From Desulfuromonadales bacterium (GTDB taxonomy: Bacteria > Desulfobacterota > Desulfuromonadia > Geobacterales > Pseudopelobacteraceae), in contig JACAAY010000042.1 in assembly GCA_013377095.1 (NCBI GenBank), positions 1-42,444 of the forward strand: a stretch of 42,444 bases of DNA. Direction: 5' to 3'. The notes below the pieces were generated by a model. It saw only the letters and a program-made list of their open reading frames with translations, was not told where the DNA came from and searched no databases. How positions within the stretch are numbered: the stretch's first letter is position 1; each line of letters opens with the position of its first letter. Shown piece by piece: positions 16,279 through 23,975 of the stretch. The position numbers and the translations under genes are program-made.

Positions 16279-17414
16279 AAGCTTCCCGCAAACATCAGCG
16301 ACACTGATATACCGCGGAAATCCCGTGAGGTAAGGACTTGCGGGAAATTTTTCTGGTCGTCGTGCTTTAAAAAACCCTTGACATCTAGCCCCGCCTCGAA
16401 ATTGGTTCCCAATGCCCTTGTCACTCCCAGGCCTAGGGACAGTTTTTCCCTGGCACCTACGTAAAATGGCGACGTGGTGGCATAATCATTATGGGTGAAA
16501 TAGCGTCCCTGGATATTTGAACTCAAGACGGTCTTTTCATCCAGCAGATATTTTCCTGCCAGATCCAGGACCCATTCATCACCCTGGCGGTCGTTTGATT
16601 CAGTGACCAGCACCCCGGGTGAGTTCTGGAATCTTATTTTATCCCTGAGAATTCCACGGAAGGTCAGGCCGGCCTCCCATTTTTTTTCCTGATTGTAGTT
16701 CATGCCAAAGCCGAATTGGGAAAAATCACCCTCCTGAAAATAGTTCCTTCCCCTGACCGTGTCCGGTCCGTACCAGGCATGGCTTCCAAAGAGGCGGGCA
16801 TACATGTCCGGCGAAAAGAAATAGCGCAGTTCGGCATTGAAGTTGTAAATGTCTCCCGGTTGATAATCGGTAATATTGATTTCCTTGCTGAAATCGTAGC
16901 TTCCCCTCCAGAGATACCCGAAACCTACTCCGGCCACCCAGTTACCCCATTCCTTGGCAAAGGTTATGGTCGGATTGACATCCAACCCCTCACCGAAGTT
17001 ATTGATGGAAACCAGATCAGGATCCATGATCAGAGCCAGATTCCGCTGCCGCAAGTCTGTCTTGCCGGTGGGGAGGTTGAAGTCAAGTCCCAGGAGGATA
17101 TCCACCGGTAGCTTGTCGACGATCTGGTAGGACGTGCAGAGTTTCGTGTCCAGCAGGTGCCCCAGGGAGCTGTTTCCCGCTGTGCCAGATCGTTCCAAAC
17201 GTGTGTCCGTGTAGGCAGTCAGCAGCTTGAAAGAAAAGTCATTTATCTGTCCGGTGACGGTGAAGGGGACGGAAACCTGTCTGACATCGCTGATCTGATT
17301 GTCCGCCCACCAGTCAAACATAAGGCCGGTCTGCATGCGAATATCGGCGGCGGAACAGGGCTCCACTGAAGAGAAGATAGCTGCAACCGCAGAGAGGAAA
17401 AGGTATTTTTTCAT
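16275..17414 (-). CDS. Outer-membrane beta-barrel protein
   Basis: A 379-residue protein with a signal peptide (cleavage near SAAD, residue 23), a pattern of alternating hydrophobic and aromatic strands throughout, and a C-terminal Phe in SLMFAGSF, the usual BAM recognition signature. Strand-like segments rich in Tyr/Trp/Gly (VAGVGFGYLWRGSYDF, QFGFGMNYNQEKKWEAGLTF) fit a barrel of about 16 strands. It resembles outer-membrane transporter-type proteins, but I cannot name a substrate. It is the last gene of a minus-strand operon, 59 bases after the FN3-domain lipoprotein. Its stop codon overlaps the stop region of the convergent CsgG/FlgO-like lipoprotein gene. Confidence 0.85.
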   Translation of the reverse strand: MKKYLFLSAVAAIFSSVEPCSAADIRMQTGLMFDWWADNQISDVRQVSVPFTVTGQINDFSFKLLTAYTDTRLERSGTAGNSSLGHLLDTKLCTSYQIVDKLPVDILLGLDFNLPTGKTDLRQRNLALIMDPDLVSINNFGEGLDVNPTITFAKEWGNWVAGVGFGYLWRGSYDFSKEINITDYQPGDIYNFNAELRYFFSPDMYARLFGSHAWYGPDTVRGRNYFQEGDFSQFGFGMNYNQEKKWEAGLTFRGILRDKIRFQNSPGVLVTESNDRQGDEWVLDLAGKYLLDEKTVLSSNIQGRYFTHNDYATTSPFYVGAREKLSLGLGVTRALGTNFEAGLDVKGFLKHDDQKNFPQVLTSRDFRGISVSLMFAGSF

Positions 17415-17473
17415 GACATTCGATCCCCTGTGATGATTCGTATATCAATTGAATAATGATTTTGAATGCTTCT

Positions 17474-19267
17474 TTAGCAACCACCAGGACTCACAACTGA
17501 AATAATATCTGTATTGGTACTGATGTTTCCTGCCTGATCCATGGCCCTGATAATGAAATAATACCTGCCACAGATGAATTGATAGGTGGTGTCACTCAGC
17601 GTCGTAGTTGTTTGACCAACTAAAGGGATGGTAAGCAAATATTGTTGTTGAAGAATATCTGCTGGTTGAGGCACTTGTGTCCCACCGAAGGCGGGATACA
17701 TGTATATGAAGTAAGTAATGTTGCCAGGGGGGGTGAAATTATCTGTGGCCGCGTCCCAGGCCAAATTAATTTCGCTTGACCCCCCAATCGGTGTGAAAGG
17801 GGTAGCTGTTTTAAGAACATCGAATTGCGGCGGCAGGGTGTCAGCCTGGGTTTGAAACGACCATGTGTAATCAGCAGCCAGATGGTTGCCGGCAAGGTCG
17901 GTAACTGCAGAAGTAACAGTTGCGGTATAGGACGTGTTGAGCGACAGGGCAGCGGTGGGCGTAATGCTTGCGGTGGTACCGCTGTAACCGATTGATACCG
18001 GAACAGTGCATCCCGACTCGCAAAACGTTTGAACGAGTGAAAATGTTGACGTGGAAACGGTTGAAGTGTTTAACGGTTCCGAGAATGTGGCGGTCAGGGT
18101 CGGTTGAATTGAAACTCCGCTTGTGCCGTTAGCCGGTCCCGTCGAGATGACGGTTGGCGGGGTGATATCCGGAACAGTTGCCGATCGTTCGATGGTGTTC
18201 GTATCTCTGTTGCCTGCGCCATCCTGCGCCCTGACCGTGAAATAATAGGTGCCGGAGGTCAGTCCGGTTACGGAAAATGAGGTTATTCCGGGGGCGGTTG
18301 TGAAGTTCGGCGTTGTAAAGACTTCTCCACCTGGTGTAGATGCCATGTAAATCAGATAAACAATGCTGTTCGTGGCGGTCCTGTCGTCAGACGCGAGACT
18401 CCATGCCAGATCGATGCGGCCAAAGGCCGATGGATTGAGCGTCGTGGAAGTTAACCCCGCAAACGAGGGCGGGGTAGTGTCAACATCAGGAAGAGTTGTC
18501 GCCGTTCTCTCGATGGTGTTGGTGTCCTGGTTGCCGCCTGCGTCAATCGCCCTGACCACAAAGTAATATGTCGTGTTCGGGAGCAGTCCGGTCACGGAAT
18601 AGGTGGTCGAACCCGCGCTGGTGCTAAAACTGGGTGAGGCAAAGTCTTGTCCTCCGGGGGGTGTCGACAGATAGATCTGGTAGGAAATGTTTGCCGGTGA
18701 CGAGAGGTTGTCGCTTGCGGGACTCCATGCCAGGTCAATTTGGGTGGCCGAGACCGGTGTCGCGGACTGCAGTCCGCTGAACGCGGGTGCGGCGGCGTCC
18801 TTCATGTCAATGGTCAGGGTGACCGGTTGTCCATCGAGATTTGCGTAAAACTCCCTGAGTGGCCGATAGAGGGTGACCCCCGACGAGTTTTTCGCTTCTA
18901 TGACAAAATGCCGGTTGTTACCGTTCGGTACGGTGAAAAATTCAGTGATGAACGCCTGATCCGTCACGGGAACGTTCCTTGTGATGGTTGTCATGTCCGG
19001 CGCGCTGATGGTGAACAGGATGTGGGTTACGTCTTTGGGGATTGCCGCTGTCGCGACACCTGACGCCATGATGTTCCTGAAGAGTTTCTCCGCTCTGGCA
19101 AACAGCGTACTCTTACCGATGGCAATGCTCGCTGTCGTGCCGCTGCTCCCGACTTGTATGGAAACGGTGGATGTGCCCACGCTCCCCATTCCCGAGCTGC
19201 CTCCGCTGCATCCGAACGTCATCGCCACTAACGAAACAACCAACAACAGCAGCATCATTCTTTTCAT
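17474..19267 (-). CDS. Surface lipoprotein with FN3 repeats and an SbsA-type Ig-like domain
   Basis: A 597-residue lipoprotein with the lipobox MTFGC near residue 20 and a Gly/Ser-rich stretch after it. Following an N-terminal domain of about 130 residues come two fibronectin type III repeats (about 165-265 and 268-370, each with IDLAWS and a TYYFTVRA/TYYFVVRA strand and ending NRDTNTIER or NQDTNTIER). An SbsA/Big_5-like Ig domain follows (about 372-475: PPTVISTGPANGTSGVS, ATFSEPLN, DLAGNH), then a third, longer FN3-like repeat. Such proteins are extracellular or outer-membrane adhesion/scaffold proteins. The first two FN3 repeats are also similar at the DNA level, suggesting internal duplication. 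AGAGG precedes the ATG. The gene lies 12 bases after the CsgG/FlgO-like gene. Confidence 0.88.
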   Translation of the reverse strand: MKRMMLLLLVVSLVAMTFGCSGGSSGMGSVGTSTVSIQVGSSGTTASIAIGKSTLFARAEKLFRNIMASGVATAAIPKDVTHILFTISAPDMTTITRNVPVTDQAFITEFFTVPNGNNRHFVIEAKNSSGVTLYRPLREFYANLDGQPVTLTIDMKDAAAPAFSGLQSATPVSATQIDLAWSPASDNLSSPANISYQIYLSTPPGGQDFASPSFSTSAGSTTYSVTGLLPNTTYYFVVRAIDAGGNQDTNTIERTATTLPDVDTTPPSFAGLTSTTLNPSAFGRIDLAWSLASDDRTATNSIVYLIYMASTPGGEVFTTPNFTTAPGITSFSVTGLTSGTYYFTVRAQDGAGNRDTNTIERSATVPDITPPTVISTGPANGTSGVSIQPTLTATFSEPLNTSTVSTSTFSLVQTFCESGCTVPVSIGYSGTTASITPTAALSLNTSYTATVTSAVTDLAGNHLAADYTWSFQTQADTLPPQFDVLKTATPFTPIGGSSEINLAWDAATDNFTPPGNITYFIYMYPAFGGTQVPQPADILQQQYLLTIPLVGQTTTTLSDTTYQFICGRYYFIIRAMDQAGNISTNTDIISVVSPGGC

Positions 19268-19279
19268 GACAAACCTCTG

Positions 19280-20230
19280 TTATCTTATTGGTGTTCCCAC
19301 AGTATCATTTCCTGGAAAAATAACGTTTATGCCCGTATTACTGGGTACTTGATCCGGAGAGGGCAGATGTTTGATTTCATCCTTGGGTGTAATTTGATTC
19401 GTGAGCGAGGTGCTGTCCCGCAAGCTTCGCAACAGGGCACCACTGCGCTTGTTGCCCGCAATAAGACCGAGAGCCTGCAATTCACCCAGTGCATCATTTG
19501 CAACACAGATGTTGGAATCCAGCTTCAAGGCTTTCCGGTACGATTCCGCCGCCTTTTCATAATCCTTCCGGTCACTGGCCTCGACACCGGTAAAAAGGGC
19601 CAGCAGGGCAGTGGTTTTGGACGAGCAGGGTTTTCTGAGTTTAGCTTCCAAATCGGGCGGCACCTCGATCTTCAAGAGTTTGACGATATCAAACAGCAGA
19701 TCTTTCTCCACCCGGAACAGCTCTTCCAGAACTCCCTCGGATATCGGCTGTCCGATTACAGCTGTTGACTGGACATCCAGCAAGCTGGATTGAACTCGGA
19801 TCTTATCCTTAACGGAGCCCGCTATATCTCCTCCAACCAGACGCCTCGCTCCCAACAGTTTACCGATCCGCGGGGCACTGCCCTGTTCAATCAATCCGGA
19901 GGTCCCAAGACCGATTTCCTCCGTAAGAGCCTGGATTTTTGATCTTTCAACCACCTGGAGGTCTTTGATAATGGAAAGATCGGTAATCAGCATCAGTGCG
20001 AGCCCCTTCTGGAGAGGAGCCAGTTCTTCCTTGCCGGACCTGTTGAGGAAGTTAAGAACCGCCAGTGTGTTTGCGGTCGAGACGGTCTCGATGGATTTTT
20101 CACTCATGACGGCCTGTTTCGCCCATTCCCGGATGTCATCGGTAACGACCTGGCCCGCCCAGGCATTGCCAAAGAGAGTTATGGACAAAACTATCGAAAA
20201 ACACATGGAGCAAGAATTGAAGAAGCTCAT
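19280..20230 (-). CDS. Exported CsgG/FlgO-like protein with TPR-like C-terminal part
   Basis: I chose the ATG at 20230, preceded by GAGGTG at good spacing; it gives a normal signal peptide (residues 1-25, ending GNAWAG). An in-frame ATG at 20269 would add 13 polar residues. The CsgG/FlgO-like domain covers about 45-185: VVERSKIQALTEEIGLGTSGL, then GKLLGARRLVGGDI, closely matching the same block in two genes of the kinase island. A TPR-like region follows (DYEKAAESYRKALKLD). It is the first gene of a three-gene minus-strand operon with a good promoter about 80-110 bases upstream. It is likely periplasmic or outer-membrane associated. Confidence 0.88.
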   Translation of the reverse strand: MSFFNSCSMCFSIVLSITLFGNAWAGQVVTDDIREWAKQAVMSEKSIETVSTANTLAVLNFLNRSGKEELAPLQKGLALMLITDLSIIKDLQVVERSKIQALTEEIGLGTSGLIEQGSAPRIGKLLGARRLVGGDIAGSVKDKIRVQSSLLDVQSTAVIGQPISEGVLEELFRVEKDLLFDIVKLLKIEVPPDLEAKLRKPCSSKTTALLALFTGVEASDRKDYEKAAESYRKALKLDSNICVANDALGELQALGLIAGNKRSGALLRSLRDSTSLTNQITPKDEIKHLPSPDQVPSNTGINVIFPGNDTVGTPIR

Positions 20231-20311
20231 CCTGTTCACCTCTATGGAGTTATGGAAATGGTTGTACACTGACTTATTTCACTCTGTTGACGGGGGACAC
20301 ACCGTCTGTAA

Positions 20312-20341
20312 ATAGTAGAACAGTATTTTAATGTTTGTCAA
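20312..20341 (-). promoter_or_regulatory. Sigma70-type promoter for the CsgG-like/FN3/beta-barrel operon
   Basis: On the minus strand there is a perfect -35 TTGACA (20341-20336) and a -10 TACTAT (20317-20312), separated by 18 bases. It lies in an AT-rich gap and predicts a transcript start near 20305, about 75 bases before the chosen ATG at 20230. Confidence 0.6.
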
Positions 20342-20400
20342 TAAAAAAGTAAGCTATGTTTAATAATTACAACTGGTTTCGCCGCAATATTTGAAACGGG

Positions 20401-20437
20401 AAAAACAAAACCGCCGACCAGTGCCGGTCGGCGGTTT
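20401..20437 (-). terminator. Rho-independent terminator after cobO
   Basis: An 11-bp perfect stem (AACCGCCGACC at 20409-20419 paired with 20426-20436) with a six-base loop is followed on the minus strand by TTTTGTTTTT. It lies about 50 bases past the cobO stop codon and ends the cobO-ribE-ribD-nrdR-deaminase operon. Confidence 0.85.
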
Positions 20438-20482
20438 GATTAAATGTTTCAGGTTGATATCACAGTACTTCTGCCGCGTTCC

Positions 20483-21070
20483 TCAACATTCGATCCCTTT
20501 TCGCGCCTCCACCCCGAGGCTGTAGTAATGCTTCGATTCCTGCATAGTTGTCACCAGGTCGGCTGCTTCCAGCAACTGGGGTGTTGCGCCCCTGCCGGTC
20601 AGGACAAGTTCAACCGTATCCAGCTTGCTCGTGATAATCTCCCGCAACTGCTCCCAGGTTATCAGTCCAAAGTGCAGCGCCACGACAATCTCATCAAGAA
20701 TCACCAGGTCGTACGCTCCGCTGCTGACCGCTTCCCTGGCCCGCTGCAATCCCTTTTGCACAATCTCGACATAGTCAGCCGGTGGTTTGCCCGCAGGAAA
20801 CACAACCACTTCATCATTCCATTTGGCCAGTTCCTCGTCCGGCACGCTGCCCTCTTCGACTATGAAATAGGGCTTGCCCATGGTTTCCAGGGTCAGGTTG
20901 GGTGAAATGCCAGGCAGGATATCATGTTCGCTGTAGACCTTGGACTTCATGAACTGCAGTAAAAACACCCGCAACCCCGCGCCCAGGGCCCGGATGGCAA
21001 GGCCGATGGCTGCCGTTGTCTTGCCTTTGCCGTTGCCTGTGTAGACCTGCACGTATCCCTTTGCTAACAT
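20483..21070 (-). CDS. cobO: Cob(I)alamin adenosyltransferase, BtuR/CobO type
   Basis: Transfers the adenosyl group of ATP to cob(I)alamin or a corrinoid precursor, making adenosylcobalamin in the cytoplasm. The N-terminal GYVQVYTGNGKGKTTAA is the family's modified P-loop. DLVILDEI (about residue 120), the switch to VVALHFGLI and VLTGRGATPQLLEAADLVTTM are further BtuR hallmarks. Several ATGs are in frame up to 21097. I prefer 21070 because GAGGGAG lies six bases upstream of it and because homologues begin just before GYVQVYTG. The gene lies 34 bases after ribE (to the chosen ATG) and is the last of the operon, followed by a strong terminator. Confidence 0.93.
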   Translation of the reverse strand: MLAKGYVQVYTGNGKGKTTAAIGLAIRALGAGLRVFLLQFMKSKVYSEHDILPGISPNLTLETMGKPYFIVEEGSVPDEELAKWNDEVVVFPAGKPPADYVEIVQKGLQRAREAVSSGAYDLVILDEIVVALHFGLITWEQLREIITSKLDTVELVLTGRGATPQLLEAADLVTTMQESKHYYSLGVEARKGIEC

Positions 21071-21104
21071 CATACGCTCCCTCTGTTGCATCGACATGCC
21101 TGGT

Positions 21105-21746
21105 TTATAGAAAACCGTATTCTGCCAGGGTTTTGATTGACAGGCTGCTGCTGCCCTTCCAGGGTTGGGTCAGCCGTTCGACATATTTGCCGATGATGTC
21201 GGTTTCGATGTTGACCTCGTCGCCGGATTTGAGTGCTGACAGGGTGGTTTCGGCCTGTGTCAGGGGAATGATGTTGACCGAAAAACCGCTTGGGGTGACC
21301 CTGTTGACCGTCAGGCTGATGCCGTTGATGGCCACAGACCCTTTGGCCACCAGATAGCGGGCGTTTTCGGGAGGCAGGGAGAATTCGAGTATGCGGTTTC
21401 CGGATGATTCCTGGGAGCGGACGAGACGGCCGATGCAGTCGATGTGGCCGGTGACGATGTGCCCCCCCATGCGGTCGCCCAGGCGTAGCGCACGCTCCAG
21501 GTTGACCATACTCCCGCTACGCAGTTTGGTGAGGGTTGTTGTTCCGAGGGATTCTGGGGACAGATCAAAGGTCAGCAGTCGGTCGCGTTTAGTGGTTACC
21601 GTCAGGCAGGCCCCGTTGACCGACACGGAGTCGCCGATGGCGATCTCATTCACCGGCAGGGAGGTTTCAACTTGCAAACTTCCGGCCTGGTTGCGACGTT
21701 CAAAGAACATCACCCGGCCGGTATCCTCAATCAGTCCAGTGAACAT
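21105..21746 (-). CDS. ribE: Riboflavin synthase, alpha chain
   Basis: Dismutates two molecules of 6,7-dimethyl-8-ribityllumazine to riboflavin. The protein has the expected 213 residues and two internally related lumazine-binding repeats. The start [12 protein letters not shown] is diagnostic. The first repeat has NGACLTVT near residue 44 and the second has NGISLTVN near 140; each is preceded by a GHIVTGHID-type block or its equivalent. The start codon overlaps the ribD gene by 16 bases, so the two riboflavin genes are translated together. Genes for RibBA and lumazine synthase, often adjacent in relatives, are not in this window. Confidence 0.96.
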   Translation of the reverse strand: MFTGLIEDTGRVMFFERRNQAGSLQVETSLPVNEIAIGDSVSVNGACLTVTTKRDRLLTFDLSPESLGTTTLTKLRSGSMVNLERALRLGDRMGGHIVTGHIDCIGRLVRSQESSGNRILEFSLPPENARYLVAKGSVAINGISLTVNRVTPSGFSVNIIPLTQAETTLSALKSGDEVNIETDIIGKYVERLTQPWKGSSSLSIKTLAEYGFL

Positions 21747-22834
21747 GGCGCCTCCGGGCGGGCATGCACGATGATATCCGAACCGCAGCGTCCCACGTGG
21801 GTGATAGTGACTCTGAAGGCCTGATCCATACTCGTTTTTCCGACCAGGTTGAAGGGTGAAAAACCGTCGCTGCCCAGAAGTTTGGGAGCCATGAAAAAGA
21901 CGTACTCGTCGATCAGACCGTAATTCAGCATGCTTCCCGCAAGTCGGCCGCCCCCCTCCAGCAGGATGGACTGGATTCCCATGCCCCCCAGCTTGAACAG
22001 AAGGTCCTCCATGGATACTCGGCCCCGGTCCTGCTGGCAGGTCAGCACGGTGGCGCCCTGTCTGAGGTAACGCAGATGAACGCGAGGGTTGGTTTCGATG
22101 GTGGCGATGATGGTGCCGGCCGCGTTTCCGCGGCTGAGAACCTTAACGCTTTCGGGTGTGCGCAGACGTGTGTCAACCACGACCCGCAGCGGATTTCGTC
22201 CCCGTACATGGCGGACCGTCAATTCCGGGTTGTCGGCAATGATAGTGTCCACTCCTACCATGATCGCATCCATACGGCTGCGCATCTTGTGCACATAGGT
22301 GCGGGAATCCTCGCAGCTGATCCAGCGGGATTCGCCGGTGGCCGTGGCGATCTTGCCGTCCAGGGTCATGGCGCACTTGTAGGTGACATAGGGCATTCCG
22401 GTGGTGACCTGTTTGATGAAGGGGCGGTTGATGTCGCGGCAGTCATCCTCAAGTATGCCGCAGACCGTTTCAATGCCAGCCGCTTGCAGTTCCGCCAGAC
22501 CACCGCCACTGACCTTGGGGTTTGGATCGCCCATGCCGACAACAACCCGTTTGACTCCGGCCCGGATCAGGGCCTGGCTGCAGGGTGGGGTTTTGCCGGT
22601 GTGGCAGCAGGGTTCAAGAGTCACGTACACATCTGCGCCTTGAGCCAGGTCGCCAGTCATGTTCAGGGCGTTGATCTCAGCATGGGGGGAGCCGGCCTTT
22701 TTATGCCAGCCCTTGCCAACAATCGAACCGTCCCTGACGATAACGCACCCCACGGCCGGATTGGGCGAAGTTTTCCCGATGCCCTTGCGGGCCAGGGTCA
22801 GGGCCTGCTTCATGTATTTGACGTCGTCAGTCAT
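21731..22834 (-). CDS. ribD: Bifunctional riboflavin biosynthesis deaminase/reductase
   Basis: Catalyses the deamination and side-chain reduction steps of riboflavin synthesis. The N-terminal deaminase domain (1-145) has the zinc site HAEINAL (His about 50, catalytic Glu 52) and [11 protein letters not shown] (two Cys ligands). The reductase domain (146-367) has TLDGKIAT near 160, [27 protein letters not shown] and [13 protein letters not shown] near 290. At 367 residues it is of normal length. It overlaps nrdR by four bases (ATGA) upstream and ribE by 16 bases downstream. Confidence 0.97.
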   Translation of the reverse strand: MTDDVKYMKQALTLARKGIGKTSPNPAVGCVIVRDGSIVGKGWHKKAGSPHAEINALNMTGDLAQGADVYVTLEPCCHTGKTPPCSQALIRAGVKRVVVGMGDPNPKVSGGGLAELQAAGIETVCGILEDDCRDINRPFIKQVTTGMPYVTYKCAMTLDGKIATATGESRWISCEDSRTYVHKMRSRMDAIMVGVDTIIADNPELTVRHVRGRNPLRVVVDTRLRTPESVKVLSRGNAAGTIIATIETNPRVHLRYLRQGATVLTCQQDRGRVSMEDLLFKLGGMGIQSILLEGGGRLAGSMLNYGLIDEYVFFMAPKLLGSDGFSPFNLVGKTSMDQAFRVTITHVGRCGSDIIVHARPEAPCSLD

Positions 22835-23283
22835 TTTTTCAGGAGCTCCTGCAACTCTTCCATGAACTCGTTGATATCGCGGAATGATCGGTACACCGAG
22901 GCAAAACGGACATAGGCTACTTCATCCAGGTCATGCAGTTCCTTCATGATCCATTCGCCGATCAGTGGTGTAGCTATTTCCTTTTCCGATGACTCCTGGA
23001 GACGCGTTTCCAGACGGTCAACCATGCGCTCGATCTCCTCAATGGAGATGGGGCGCTTCTCGCAGGCTTTTTTTATTCCGGATATGATTTTCCTGCGGTC
23101 GAAGGCTTCGCGACGGCCATCCTTTTTCAGGACCAGAGGTAACATCTCCTCGATGCGTTCGTGGGTGGTGAAACGTTTGGAACACTCTTCACACTCCCGC
23201 CTGCGCCGAATGCCGCTGCCGCCCTTGTCCGGGCGGGAATCGACCACTTTGCTGTCGGAATATCCGCAGAATGGGCATTTCAT
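22831..23283 (-). CDS. nrdR: Transcriptional repressor NrdR
   Basis: A 150-residue zinc-ribbon/ATP-cone repressor of ribonucleotide reductase genes. The zinc ligands are Cys3, Cys6, Cys31 and Cys34, with the usual VVDSRP and [19 protein letters not shown] between and after them. The ATP-cone spans about 47-137 ([16 protein letters not shown], then [14 protein letters not shown]), which senses ATP/dATP. It overlaps the deaminase gene upstream and ribD downstream by four bases each, so it is locked into an operon that handles nucleotide-derived substrates. I saw no NrdR box pair inside the window. Confidence 0.97.
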   Translation of the reverse strand: MKCPFCGYSDSKVVDSRPDKGGSGIRRRRECEECSKRFTTHERIEEMLPLVLKKDGRREAFDRRKIISGIKKACEKRPISIEEIERMVDRLETRLQESSEKEIATPLIGEWIMKELHDLDEVAYVRFASVYRSFRDINEFMEELQELLKK

Positions 23284-23747
23284 GGTTTCTCATCCTCCGG
23301 GTTCTGCTGAAAAAGGACCACCTCGATACCCGACTCGGCAATCATCTCACGGGCCAGGTTGTCGGCATAGCCCTCGTCAAACACCACCCTCCGTATGCCG
23401 GCGTTGATCAGCATTTTTGTGCAGATGACGCACGGCATGGTTGTACAGTAGAGCGTTGCCCCGTCAATATTGACGCCATGTCTGGCTGCCTGAATGATGG
23501 CGTTCTGTTCGGCGTGCAGACCGCGGCATAACTCATGGCGTTCGCCCGAGGGTACATTCAACTGCTCCCTGAGGCAGCCGGATTCGCTGCAGTGGCTGAT
23601 GCCGGAAGGCGCGCCGTTGTAGCCCGTGGCCAAAATGTTGCGGTCTTTTACCAGTAACGCGCCCACGCCCCGTCGCATGCAGGTTGAGCGGGTGGCCACC
23701 AGACGGGTTATTTCGATAAAATATTTGTCCCAGGAAGGGCGGTGCAT
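23280..23747 (-). CDS. dCMP deaminase (ComEB-like)
   Basis: Deaminates dCMP to dUMP for dTTP synthesis. Zinc-binding motifs: HAEQNAI (His ligand and catalytic Glu, near residue 80) and [10 protein letters not shown] near 108. A CxxSGC-type segment near residue 55 is also usual for bacterial members. I chose the ATG at 23747 because AGAGGA lies about ten bases before it; the ATG at 23765 has no ribosome-binding site and adds six residues. It is the first gene of the operon continuing through nrdR, ribD, ribE and cobO. The neighbouring histidine kinase gene is divergent. Confidence 0.93.
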   Translation of the reverse strand: MHRPSWDKYFIEITRLVATRSTCMRRGVGALLVKDRNILATGYNGAPSGISHCSESGCLREQLNVPSGERHELCRGLHAEQNAIIQAARHGVNIDGATLYCTTMPCVICTKMLINAGIRRVVFDEGYADNLAREMIAESGIEVVLFQQNPEDEKP

Positions 23748-23975
23748 GGGGGGCGTTCCTCTCATGAATAATTGGTGACAAGGTACCCCACTCCGGCGGT
23801 CAGGTCAACATGGAATAGGTTCGATCTGCTCAGGTAATTGGACTCACGAGAATGGGTGGTGTTCAGGGATGGACAAGAGGGAGAGGGCAGGTATACTTGT
23901 CGAAATATGTATCGCGCTACTGACTGCCTGTACCTTTTCTGCTTTTTATCCCGAATTGTTCAAAGGGTTCTTGGA

